Assembly: GCA_964402955.1 (NCBI GenBank)
Contig: CAYOEZ010000126.1
Coordinates: 1-13,635 of the forward strand
Direction of reading: 5' to 3'
DNA: 13,635 bases
Origin: CAYOEZ01 sp964402955
Lineage (GTDB): Bacteria > Chloroflexota > DTOL01 > DAOUCN01
Shown here: one piece after another, positions 6,018 to 13,572 of the stretch
Layout of the letters: every line of letters begins with the position of its first letter
Position numbering within the stretch: the first letter of the stretch is position 1
Translations under genes and position numbers: made by a program
Notes under the pieces: generated by a model
Seen by the model: only the letters and a program-made list of their open reading frames with translations
Database searches by the model: none
Told to the model about the DNA's origin: nothing

Positions 6018-9000
6018 ATGACTTCTAGCACACGCAGAGATGCCGATAGACAAGCTCGAGGCCATACGGCCGCAGGTGTGAGTCGCTCAGCAGCGAGCAC
6101 GCCAGAGGCGATCTCTACCCATCGCCGCAGAACATTGCACTGGCTACTTGTTGCTGTGGCCGTGATCGTGGTCTTTGCTCTGGCAGCATGGGGCGACAAT
6201 TCGCCGTTGCGGGCTGCTAACGGCGAGCCTGTCCTCCTTCATCTACGCTACGCAACATTCGACCCTGTGCTTTCTCCCGCGGGCCAATCTTCGTTCGGCA
6301 TGGTCGCGTCTCCGGCAGTCGGCGTGCATCCCTACATCGTGCAGTTCAACGGACCGATATTGGAGGAGTGGAAGGCAGCCGTCATCGCCACGGGGGCCAG
6401 GATTGTGGACTATATCCCTGACTACGCCTATGTGGTGCTCACAGACGCCGCCACCAGCGTGCGCTTGCGTGCGCTGGCATCGGTACGCTGGGTCGGCTAC
6501 CTGCAACCGCTCTATCGCATCGATCCGGCATTGTCGGGCGGACAGGGCGTACTGACGGTAACCGTTTCCCTTTTTGCCGACATGGACAGCGCTGCCGCAG
6601 GCGGCGTCGTGCGCCAGAGCGGCGGAACCCTCATCCCTGAGGCTCTTCCCATGCAGGGCGCTGCTGTGCGTGCAACCATGAGCGCCGCTGCCATTCAATC
6701 ACTCGCCAGTCAGCCCAATGTTGCCTGGATTGAGCCATATCGCCAGCCACGTCTGTGGAACGAGGTAGCACGCGCGATCATGAGCGTCTCTCCCGTTTGG
6801 ACAGCGCACGACTTGCGCGGCCAGGGCCAGACAATCGCAATCGCCGACAGCGGGCTGGACACTGGCGATGTCGCAAGCATCGCGCGCGACTTCCGTGGCC
6901 GGATCGTTGCTACGCATGCCCTCGGCAGACAAGGTGACTGGAGCGACCCCGATGGTCACGGCACGCATGTCGCAGGATCGGCGCTGGGCAACGGGCTCAA
7001 TTCGGGCAGCAACCCTGTGTCGGGCAACTATAACACGTCTCATGCCGGCGTCGCGCCAGAGGCAGGTCTTGTGCTGCAGTCGATCATGGATGCCCACGGG
7101 CGTCTCGGCGGCATCCCGTCCGACCTTGGCGTGCTTCTGCAACAGGCATATAGTGACGGGGCGCGTGTTCATAGCAATAGCTGGGGGATCGCCGGCGACG
7201 AAGGGCGCGTTTACGATAGCCAGGCCCGGCAGGTCGACAAGTTCACCTGGGAGCATCCCGACATGCTGGTCGTGTTCGCGGCCGGCAACGACGGTGAGGA
7301 TGAGGACAGGGATGGCGTCGTTGATCTGGGAAGCATCACAACGCCTGCCACGGCCAAGAATGCGCTCAGCGTTGGAGCGTCCGAGAGCGTACGCATGTCC
7401 GGCGGATACAACACGGGAAATGTGTGCAGCACATGGGGCGGGTGTTGGCCAGAAGAATTCCCGGTGCAGCCGCTCAGGGATGACCGCCTCAGCGACTACG
7501 CCAATGGGATGGCGGCGTACAGTAGCCGCGGACCGGCGCCAGACGGCAGGCGCAAGCCCGATCTGGTGGCGCCAGGCACGAACATACTGAGCACCCGCTC
7601 GTCACTGGCGCCCAATGCCAACTACTGGGGTTCGTACGACGAATACTACGCCTATGATGGCGGCACTAGCATGTCGGCCCCACTCGCGGCAGGCGCGGCA
7701 GCCATTGTCCGGCAACACTACCAGCTTGAGAACCACAACCCCAGCGCTGCCCTGGTCAAGGCGACATTGCTGGCCGGCGCTGTGGATATCACACCGGGCC
7801 AGTACGGAAATCAGCGCGAGACGCCGCCCGCGCCAAACAACGTGGAAGGTTGGGGGCGTCTTGACCTGACCAATGCGCTGTACCCCATCCCGCCGCGCAG
7901 GGTGGCGTATGTCGATGCGACCGTCGGGTTGACAACAGGGCGGAGTCTGGTCTATACGTACACAGTGGCCTCGGGCACCGCCCTGCGCGTCATCCTCGCC
8001 TGGAGCGACTACCCGGGCAGCCTGATGGCTTATCCCAACCTGGTGAACGATCTTGACCTGAAGGTGACGGGTCCTGCGACGACCACGACCACTGCAGATA
8101 GCAGCCGGACGGCTGACACGCTCAACAATGTCGAAGGCGTGCTCATTGACGCGCCCGCGGCGGGGTACTACGTCGTTACTATTAGCGGACGCAATGTCCC
8201 CTTCGGCCCTCAGCCCTTTGCTCTGGTTGTCTCCGGCGACTTGAGCGAACCGCCGGCGCCGGCGACGGTGGTCATCGATAGCGCGCCGGGGTTCGCCGCA
8301 GCCGGAACGCACGTGACGGTCACGTGGGGCGTCAGTGGAGGCTCAGTCATCACGGCGACGTCGCTCTTGTGGGATCAGCAGAGCCACGTCGCCGATCACG
8401 ACTATGCCAATGCTATTGTCTTGACGGCGACAAGCGCACGCTCATTTGCGGCGTCCTTTACGCTCCCCGCCAGTGGGACTGTCTATCTGACGGCCAGCGC
8501 CTGGGTCGATGGGCGGCGCCTCTATGCAGAGCCGGAGCGCGTCATCAACGTTGTACGCTCCGCCCGGTCGATATTTCTGCCGGTCATCTTTACGTATCCG
8601 GCGCCGCAACCAACGCCGACGCCTCCAGCAACGACAACGCCGGCTGTCGTCGTGCAGATTGTCCGCAACGGTGGGTTTGAGGATGCGGCACCGCAGTCGC
8701 CGCCCTGGCAGCAGTCCGATCGCGCCGATCCCAACGGCTTGCTTGTTTCGAGCGAGTGGCCGAACAGCGGCATGTGGAGCGTGGCGCTGGGAGGGTTCCA
8801 TTCCAACTATCAACAGATCTACCAGTCAATTGCCGTGCCTGCGGGATCGAGCTTCGCCAGCCTGGTCTTCCATTGGTACATGGTGACCGAAGACTCGCTG
8901 ATCGAGCCACACGATGTCTTGTATGTTCGGCTCCTGAACGCGGCAGGTGAGCCATTGCTGACAGTAACGCAGCGCGACAACACGCGCGCTCGCAATACGT

Positions 9001-9188
9001 GGACGACAACGCGCTATTCCTGGGCGGGCGATTTTCCCTATGGGGGCCAGACGTTGCGCCTCAGCTTTGAGATGGTAACGGATGCAGTGCTCAATACCAA
9101 CTTGTATCTGGACGACGTCAGCTTCTTTGTGTCGCGCGGGCCAATTGAAGGAGCGCCAGGCGGTTCCATTGAGTCTGGCGGGCGCTAA
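6018..9188 (+). CDS. Secreted KP-43-like subtilase (S8) with C-terminal Ig-like and jelly-roll modules
   Basis: The protein is 1056 residues from the ATG at 6018. The frame is open from 5589, but that upstream part is antisense to the MBL-fold gene and non-domain. A basic N-terminus precedes one hydrophobic export segment at 39-57. Residues 105-170 and 176-245 look like two tandem inhibitor-I9-type pro-modules. The catalytic domain (about 268-620) has Asp277 (I-A-I-A-D-S-G), His314 (G-H-G-T-H-V-A-G), oxyanion Asn424 (A-A-G-N) and Ser551 (G-G-T-S-M-S-A-P). A D-x-D-x-D-G-x-x-D loop at 428-436 could bind calcium. Residues 628-740 match the KP-43 post-catalytic jelly roll (A-W-S-D-Y-P, L-V-N-D-L-D-L, N-N-V-E). 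An Ig-like module (745-845), S-I-F-L-P-V-I, a Pro/Thr linker and an N-G-G-F-E module (882-1038) follow. Extracellular endoprotease, substrate unknown. No clear Shine-Dalgarno; first gene of the pair. Confidence 0.9.
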   Translation: MTSSTRRDADRQARGHTAAGVSRSAASTPEAISTHRRRTLHWLLVAVAVIVVFALAAWGDNSPLRAANGEPVLLHLRYATFDPVLSPAGQSSFGMVASPAVGVHPYIVQFNGPILEEWKAAVIATGARIVDYIPDYAYVVLTDAATSVRLRALASVRWVGYLQPLYRIDPALSGGQGVLTVTVSLFADMDSAAAGGVVRQSGGTLIPEALPMQGAAVRATMSAAAIQSLASQPNVAWIEPYRQPRLWNEVARAIMSVSPVWTAHDLRGQGQTIAIADSGLDTGDVASIARDFRGRIVATHALGRQGDWSDPDGHGTHVAGSALGNGLNSGSNPVSGNYNTSHAGVAPEAGLVLQSIMDAHGRLGGIPSDLGVLLQQAYSDGARVHSNSWGIAGDEGRVYDSQARQVDKFTWEHPDMLVVFAAGNDGEDEDRDGVVDLGSITTPATAKNALSVGASESVRMSGGYNTGNVCSTWGGCWPEEFPVQPLRDDRLSDYANGMAAYSSRGPAPDGRRKPDLVAPGTNILSTRSSLAPNANYWGSYDEYYAYDGGTSMSAPLAAGAAAIVRQHYQLENHNPSAALVKATLLAGAVDITPGQYGNQRETPPAPNNVEGWGRLDLTNALYPIPPRRVAYVDATVGLTTGRSLVYTYTVASGTALRVILAWSDYPGSLMAYPNLVNDLDLKVTGPATTTTTADSSRTADTLNNVEGVLIDAPAAGYYVVTISGRNVPFGPQPFALVVSGDLSEPPAPATVVIDSAPGFAAAGTHVTVTWGVSGGSVITATSLLWDQQSHVADHDYANAIVLTATSARSFAASFTLPASGTVYLTASAWVDGRRLYAEPERVINVVRSARSIFLPVIFTYPAPQPTPTPPATTTPAVVVQIVRNGGFEDAAPQSPPWQQSDRADPNGLLVSSEWPNSGMWSVALGGFHSNYQQIYQSIAVPAGSSFASLVFHWYMVTEDSLIEPHDVLYVRLLNAAGEPLLTVTQRDNTRARNTWTTTRYSWAGDFPYGGQTLRLSFEMVTDAVLNTNLYLDDVSFFVSRGPIEGAPGGSIESGGR

Positions 9189-9189
9189 A

Positions 9190-11475
9190 ATGGTGCGATT
9201 ACGTTTGGCTCTGGTCTTAGCCGCCATGATGACTCTCGTGGCGGCATTTTCTCTCACTATGGCAGCCCCGTCTGGCGCAGTCACCGCTGGGGCAGACGTG
9301 CTGCTCCGCTTACACAGCGGAGTTTCAGAGGCCGCGGCGCGCACGCTGGCAGCAACCGACGATGACCTGACGCCGCTGCTGCCCGAGATGGGCATCTATC
9401 GCCTGCGTTCCAATGCAGAGGCTGGCCAGGCGCTGCTCCGCCTGCGACACAGCCCCCTGGTCGCCTATGCAGAGCCCAACGGGGCTGTGCAGTTGGCCCG
9501 CCAGCCCAATGACCCCGATTTTGCCTCGCGCCAGTGGGCGCTATCAGCCATCAACGCGCCGGCAGCCTGGGACGTGGTGACCGGCAGCAGCGACATCACG
9601 ATCGCCATCATCGACACGGGCATTGACTTGAACCACCCCGACCTCAGAACAAAGCTGGTCACTGGAACGACCTTTGTCAAGGGGACAACATCGGCCCAGG
9701 ACGATCACGGGCACGGTACGCACGTCGCCGGCATAGCGACGGCAAGTACCAACAACGGGATCGGTATGGCCGGCGTCTCCTGGGGAGCGCTGCTGATGCC
9801 GGTCAAGGTGCTCGACAGCGCCGGTTCTGGGACATATGCCGAGCTCATCAATGGCATCTACTATGCGGCGTCACATGGCGCCAAGATCATAAATATGAGC
9901 CTGATGAGCACAAGCTATTCGCAGGCAGTTCAAGACGCCATCGACTACGCCTACGGCCAGGGAGCGCTGCTCATCGCGGCAGCAGGCAACTGCGGCCAGG
10001 GTGGAACGGGCTGCGGCGGCATGAATCCCATTGTCTATCCCGCAGCGAACAGTCACGTGCTCTCGGTCGCTGCAACGGACGATCAGGATCGCCGCGCCGT
10101 CTTCTCCACGTACAACGCATTCGTGGCTATCGCTGCACCGGGCGTGGGTATCTACAGCACCAACTGGCAGAACGGCGTCTCTACTTACTACTGGATGAGC
10201 GGCACGTCGCAGGCGTCGCCCCACGTGGCCGGTCTGGCCGCGCTGATCTGGTCGGGGCGGCCATGGCTGCGCAACAGTGACATCGAAGCGGTGCTCAAGA
10301 ACACGGTCAAAGATGCCAATGTTGTCGAATTCCCAGGTTACGACGTCTATATGGGCTGGGGGCGCATCGACGCCCAGCGCGCCGTCGATCGCTCAGCGCC
10401 CGCTTCCGCCGTCCTGCCGCTGCCCGCGGCGCTTGCCAACCCGCTCTTTACTGTCTCCTGGGCCGGCAGCGACGACAACTCAGGTCTGCGCTCCTACACC
10501 ATACAATACCGCGACGGCAACGGGTTATGGCAAGACTGGCTGGCGGGCATTAGCGTCACACAATCAGTTTTCAGCGGCGTCATGGGGCATACATACTATT
10601 TCCAATCGAGCGCAACCGACTGGGCAGGCAACGTCGAGCCATACCCGGGCGGAGAAGGCGATGCCCGTGTTCACCTGACCAGGTGTTCGATCAGCGGCCA
10701 GGTGCGTGACAACCGGGGCGTGGCGGTGGCAGGCGCGAGCGTTTTCCTGGCGGACGAGATGGTGACCGCTGTTAGCGACGAGTCGGGGCGTTACGAATTG
10801 GCGCTGCCTCAGTGCGATGGGACATTCGCCGTCACAGCCGTCAGCCCGGTTTTTGGCGCCATCCCGCCGCTGTTCGGCCGGGTCGCGACGGCAGGAGAGG
10901 CCACGTCGGGAGTCGATATCATTCTGCCTCCCGCCGACAACCTGTTGCGCAACAGCAATTGGGGCTTCGAGCAGGGGGGGCTGGCGCCGGCGTGGACGGT
11001 GGGCGGCGAGATGCTGCCCGTCCTTGCGCCCGGCCAGGGACACACGGGTAATGGGGCCGCCTATCTCGGCACAGTCATGACGGCAACATCTCCAGCCGGC
11101 GAGTCATGGATCGCCATCACGGCGACTATACCCATCACGGTGTATCGGCCAACGCTGTCATTCATGTATCGCATTCTGACAATGGACAACGGGCTGCATG
11201 ACTCATTCGAGGTGCGCGTCGACGGGCAGCCCGTCTTCAGCGATAGCTACGCCGGCTCAGACTACGGCGTGGTACGCGACCTGGGCTGGCGACACGGTTG
11301 GGCAGATCTGGGAGACTACGCGGGGCAGACCGTGCAGGTGCGGCTGGTTGTGTTGCAGGGGCAGGCCTACGCCAGTTATCCGACAGGCGCCTTTGTCGAT
11401 GAGGTCAGTCTCGGTTCTGCGGCGGGAGGACGGTTCACCATACATTTGCCCCACATCAGCGTTGGCAGCGAGTGA
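9190..11475 (+). CDS. Secreted thermitase/fervidolysin-like subtilase (S8) with FnIII-like, carboxypeptidase-regulatory-like and jelly-roll modules
   Basis: The protein is 761 residues. The ATG is one base after the stop of the upstream protease (TAA-A-ATG), so the pair is surely cotranscribed and probably translationally coupled. The signal peptide has R-L-R-L then a hydrophobic core to about 25. Residues 34-100 form one I9-like propeptide, leading into the P-N-D-P-x-F-x-x-Q-W-A-L junction typical of this group. The catalytic triad is Asp142 (I-I-D-T-G-I-D), His175 (G-H-G-T-H-V-A-G) and Ser340 (S-G-T-S-Q-A-S-P), with oxyanion Asn267. Cys268 and Cys275 could form a disulfide next to the oxyanion site. 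After the protease (to about 402) come an FnIII-like module (412-498), a carboxypeptidase regulatory-like module (499-580: I-S-G-Q-V-R-D, E-S-G-R-Y-E-L) and a jelly-roll module (585-745, Y-A-G-Q-T-V then F-V-D-E-V). It ends at I-H-L-P-H-I plus five residues. All catalytic residues are present, so it should be an active extracellular endoprotease. Confidence 0.92.
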   Translation: MVRLRLALVLAAMMTLVAAFSLTMAAPSGAVTAGADVLLRLHSGVSEAAARTLAATDDDLTPLLPEMGIYRLRSNAEAGQALLRLRHSPLVAYAEPNGAVQLARQPNDPDFASRQWALSAINAPAAWDVVTGSSDITIAIIDTGIDLNHPDLRTKLVTGTTFVKGTTSAQDDHGHGTHVAGIATASTNNGIGMAGVSWGALLMPVKVLDSAGSGTYAELINGIYYAASHGAKIINMSLMSTSYSQAVQDAIDYAYGQGALLIAAAGNCGQGGTGCGGMNPIVYPAANSHVLSVAATDDQDRRAVFSTYNAFVAIAAPGVGIYSTNWQNGVSTYYWMSGTSQASPHVAGLAALIWSGRPWLRNSDIEAVLKNTVKDANVVEFPGYDVYMGWGRIDAQRAVDRSAPASAVLPLPAALANPLFTVSWAGSDDNSGLRSYTIQYRDGNGLWQDWLAGISVTQSVFSGVMGHTYYFQSSATDWAGNVEPYPGGEGDARVHLTRCSISGQVRDNRGVAVAGASVFLADEMVTAVSDESGRYELALPQCDGTFAVTAVSPVFGAIPPLFGRVATAGEATSGVDIILPPADNLLRNSNWGFEQGGLAPAWTVGGEMLPVLAPGQGHTGNGAAYLGTVMTATSPAGESWIAITATIPITVYRPTLSFMYRILTMDNGLHDSFEVRVDGQPVFSDSYAGSDYGVVRDLGWRHGWADLGDYAGQTVQVRLVVLQGQAYASYPTGAFVDEVSLGSAAGGRFTIHLPHISVGSE

Positions 11476-11516
11476 GTCGGGGCAACACGACATAACGGGA
11501 ATAAGCGCGCATTTCC

Positions 11517-11547
11517 AATGAGAGTCAGGCATGTGCTGGCTCTCATT
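11517..11547 (+). terminator. 12-bp hairpin ending the protease operon and overlapping the MFS stop codon
   Basis: Bases 11517-11528 pair with 11536-11547 around a seven-base loop. One pair is U-G on the plus-strand RNA and an A-C mismatch on the minus-strand RNA, so the structure favours rightward transcription. It starts 42 bases after the stop of the second protease. Only a short run of T follows (11546-11548), so termination strength is uncertain; it may act mainly as a barrier between convergent genes. Confidence 0.5.
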
Positions 11548-12736
11548 TCGCTCTCTGCATGGCTAGGGAATTCCTCCCCGCCACCCAGACGATCGGCAAG
11601 CACATAAGGGCGAGCACTCCACACAGAACGAACACCGCATCGAGACCAAACGCCTCCGCGATGCCGCCGCTGAACGAAGGCCCCACGAACATACCCAGCG
11701 CGTAAGTCGCCTGGAAGACGCCCATCGCTGATGCGCGGTCTTGCGGCGCAGCGGTCTTGATGGAAAGGCTCAGCAAGAGGGGATAGAGCAGACCGCGACC
11801 CACGCCGCCGAGCACCTGCAAGACAACCAGACCTGGCAGTCCGCCGACCAGCGGCGTCGGTAGAATCCCTGCTGCGAGAAGCAGAATGGATACGACCAGC
11901 GTCGCCGATTCGCCAAAGCGCCTGACCAGGCGCGGCGTGAACAGGCAGACGAGGCTGTAGGCGAGTAATCCTGTGGTTGTGAGATAGCCGAGTTGGGAGC
12001 GCGTCGCGGCGAAGCGTTCGGTGGCAAGGATAGGCGTGAAGCCATTGACGGTCGACCATGTCACGTATTGCATGAGAATGCCGAGAATGCAGGCGAGGAT
12101 GAGCGCCGATGAGTTGGCGGTGCGCATCATCGCTTCTTTGGAGATCGGCATGGCTTTGGCGGTCACATCCTCCGGCACACGGAAGAGCACAAGCGCCGCA
12201 ATGATGCTCAGAATCAGCGACGCCCAGAAAGGGGCGATCCAGCCGAGGCGTTGCGCCATCTCACCGCCGGCAGAAACGGCCAGCACCTGGCCGATAGCTG
12301 AGGCAAAGGTCATGATGCTGAGGGGGACAGACGGGTGGCTCTTCGGGAAATAGCTCGTGAAGAGGACTGTTGAGCACACCCACGTGGCAGCCGAAACACC
12401 CATGACGCCGCGGAAGATCACCAGCCAGAACGGCGTGGGCGCAAAGGCAAATCCGAGCGCGGCGGCCCCGCAGATCAACAGACCGATCACGACAAAGATG
12501 CGTCGTTTGCCGATACTGTCGGAGATGATGCCAAGGGGAATGCGCAACAGCATCTGTGTCAGGCCATACGCCCCCACTGCCAGGCCCACGGTGCCCATAC
12601 TCGCGCCGAGCACACCGGCATAAACAGGGAAAACGGGAGTGTAAACGTACATGGCTGCCCAGAAGAGGACGATACCAATGGTAAAGAGAACGATGGTGCC
12701 GCGGCTTGCCGGGGTGGCTGGTTTTTGCGCGATGAT
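11543..12736 (-). CDS. Major facilitator superfamily (MFS) transporter, probable AUC start
   Basis: Read from an ATC codon at 12736 the protein is 397 residues with about 12 membrane helices, the usual MFS size. The loop between helices 2 and 3 has the MFS motif A pattern G-I-I-S-D-S-I-G-K-R-R (residues 69-79), and a related R-F-G loop lies between helices 8 and 9. The first ATG in frame is at 12652 (369 residues), but starting there removes most of helix 1, which is intact upstream (I-V-L-F-T-I-G-I-V-L-F-W). Between the in-frame upstream TGA and that ATG there is no ATG, GTG or TTG. A strong GGAGG (12745-12749) lies 8 bases before the ATC. An efflux or uptake permease in the cytoplasmic membrane; the substrate cannot be told. 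It converges on the protease operon and diverges from the HAD gene. A base error in the ATC would also explain the missing start. Confidence 0.85.
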   Translation of the reverse strand: MIAQKPATPASRGTIVLFTIGIVLFWAAMYVYTPVFPVYAGVLGASMGTVGLAVGAYGLTQMLLRIPLGIISDSIGKRRIFVVIGLLICGAAALGFAFAPTPFWLVIFRGVMGVSAATWVCSTVLFTSYFPKSHPSVPLSIMTFASAIGQVLAVSAGGEMAQRLGWIAPFWASLILSIIAALVLFRVPEDVTAKAMPISKEAMMRTANSSALILACILGILMQYVTWSTVNGFTPILATERFAATRSQLGYLTTTGLLAYSLVCLFTPRLVRRFGESATLVVSILLLAAGILPTPLVGGLPGLVVLQVLGGVGRGLLYPLLLSLSIKTAAPQDRASAMGVFQATYALGMFVGPSFSGGIAEAFGLDAVFVLCGVLALMCLPIVWVAGRNSLAMQRAK

Positions 12737-12744
12737 AACTGTTG

Positions 12745-12749
12745 CCTCC
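12745..12749 (-). promoter_or_regulatory. Strong Shine-Dalgarno (GGAGG) that decides the MFS start
   Basis: GGAGG on the minus strand, 8 bases before an ATC codon (12734-12736) in the MFS frame and 92 bases before the first in-frame ATG. Its position argues for initiation near 12736 rather than at 12652. Confidence 0.6.
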
Positions 12750-12767
12750 GATTGTCAAATTCGCCGC

Positions 12768-12776
12768 ATTATAGCA
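12768..12776 (-). promoter_or_regulatory. Extended -10 promoter of the MFS gene
   Basis: TGC followed by a perfect TATAAT on the minus strand (TATAAT at 12768-12773) forms an extended -10 element. No good -35 hexamer lies 16-18 bases upstream, as is common for extended -10 promoters. The transcript would start near 12761, leaving the GGAGG at 12745-12749 within the leader. Confidence 0.6.
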
Positions 12777-12822
12777 CGTTGCACGCCGGAATAACAGTAG
12801 AAAAAAACGCCGTTCTGTCCTG

Positions 12823-12851
12823 TTGACACATCGCGGTGCAGCCACTATACT
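12823..12851 (+). promoter_or_regulatory. Near-consensus sigma70 promoter of the HAD gene
   Basis: TTGACA (12823-12828), a 17-base spacer and TATACT (12846-12851). Transcription would begin near 12858, about 37 bases before the ATG at 12895. The AAGGAG Shine-Dalgarno (12881-12886) follows in the leader with 8-base spacing. This is the best promoter in the window, suggesting house-keeping expression. Confidence 0.75.
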
Positions 12852-12894
12852 TGCCGCAGCTTATGCGATCGAAGCCAAATAAGGAGCTGCCTGG

Positions 12895-13572
12895 ATGAGC
12901 TTGCAGGTCACCGATAAAGAAGCGATTGCCGCGCTGTGGGACATGGACGGCGTGCTGGTAGAGTCTGCGCCTTTTCACTTTGTGGCATGGCAGAGAATAT
13001 GGGCGGAATTGGGGTTGAGCGTATCAGAAGCCGATTTCCGCAAGAACTTTGGGCAACGCAACGACACAATCATCCGCGACATGCTCGGCGGCGTGTCGCT
13101 GGAAATTGTCAACAGCATCGGCTCGAAGAAGGAAGTATACTATCGTGATGCGGTCAAGGGCCACGTTGCGGCGCTGCCCGGGGCGATCGATCTGCTACAG
13201 TCATTGCGCGCCGACGGCTTCCGCTGCGCCATCGCATCGGCTGCGCCGCGCGCCAATGTTGAGCTGATCTTGAGCGAGCTAGGCGTCAGCTCCTTGTTCG
13301 ATGCGCTAGTCTCCTACGAGGACGTGACGCGCGGCAAGCCTGACCCACAGGTCTACTTGTTGGCCGCAGAGCGCGTCAGCGTTGCGCCGCTGCGCTGCCT
13401 GGTGCTGGAGGATGCCGTGGCTGGCGTCGAGGGGGCCAAGGCTGCGGGAATGGCCTGCATTGCCGTAACGTCAACCCATCCCCGTCGCTCGTTGGCGAAG
13501 GCCGACCTGATCGTGGATAGGCTGGCAGACGTGACGCCTGACACTGTCAGGGGGCTGATCGAGCGCAAGTAG
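12895..13572 (+). CDS. HAD-superfamily hydrolase, beta-phosphoglucomutase/phosphatase-like
   Basis: The protein is 225 residues, the usual length for a HAD subfamily I enzyme with an alpha-helical cap. The ATG has AAGGAG 8 bases upstream. Motif I is W-D-M-D-G-V-L with nucleophile Asp16 and acid/base Asp18; motif II is Ser115 (A-I-A-S-A-A-P); motif III is Lys148 (R-G-K-P-D-P); motif IV is Glu172-Asp173 (L-E-D-A-V-A-G-V). The helical cap (about 24-90) with F-H between motif I and the cap, and the L-E-D-A-x-x-G-V signature, are typical of the beta-phosphoglucomutase/phosphoglycolate phosphatase/sugar-phosphatase group. A Mg-dependent cytoplasmic phosphotransfer or phosphatase reaction on a small phosphorylated sugar is expected; the exact substrate cannot be assigned from the sequence. 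Divergent from the MFS gene, with which it may or may not be functionally tied. All key residues are present. Confidence 0.88.
   Translation: MSLQVTDKEAIAALWDMDGVLVESAPFHFVAWQRIWAELGLSVSEADFRKNFGQRNDTIIRDMLGGVSLEIVNSIGSKKEVYYRDAVKGHVAALPGAIDLLQSLRADGFRCAIASAAPRANVELILSELGVSSLFDALVSYEDVTRGKPDPQVYLLAAERVSVAPLRCLVLEDAVAGVEGAKAAGMACIAVTSTHPRRSLAKADLIVDRLADVTPDTVRGLIERK

Noticed and set aside
5970..6065. 32-residue upstream extension of the MBL-fold frame
   Set aside because: It would overlap the divergent protease start, and the hydrophobic anchor begins immediately after the ATG at 5969.
7602..8312. Long minus-strand frame (236 residues) inside the first protease
   Set aside because: High-GC shadow of a gene with full catalytic and structural motifs; Arg-rich with no recognisable domain.
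12753..12758. TTGACA on the minus strand as -35 of the MFS gene
   Set aside because: It lies downstream of the extended -10 element, and the position 17 bases further (TCATCG) is not a -10 and falls in the coding region.
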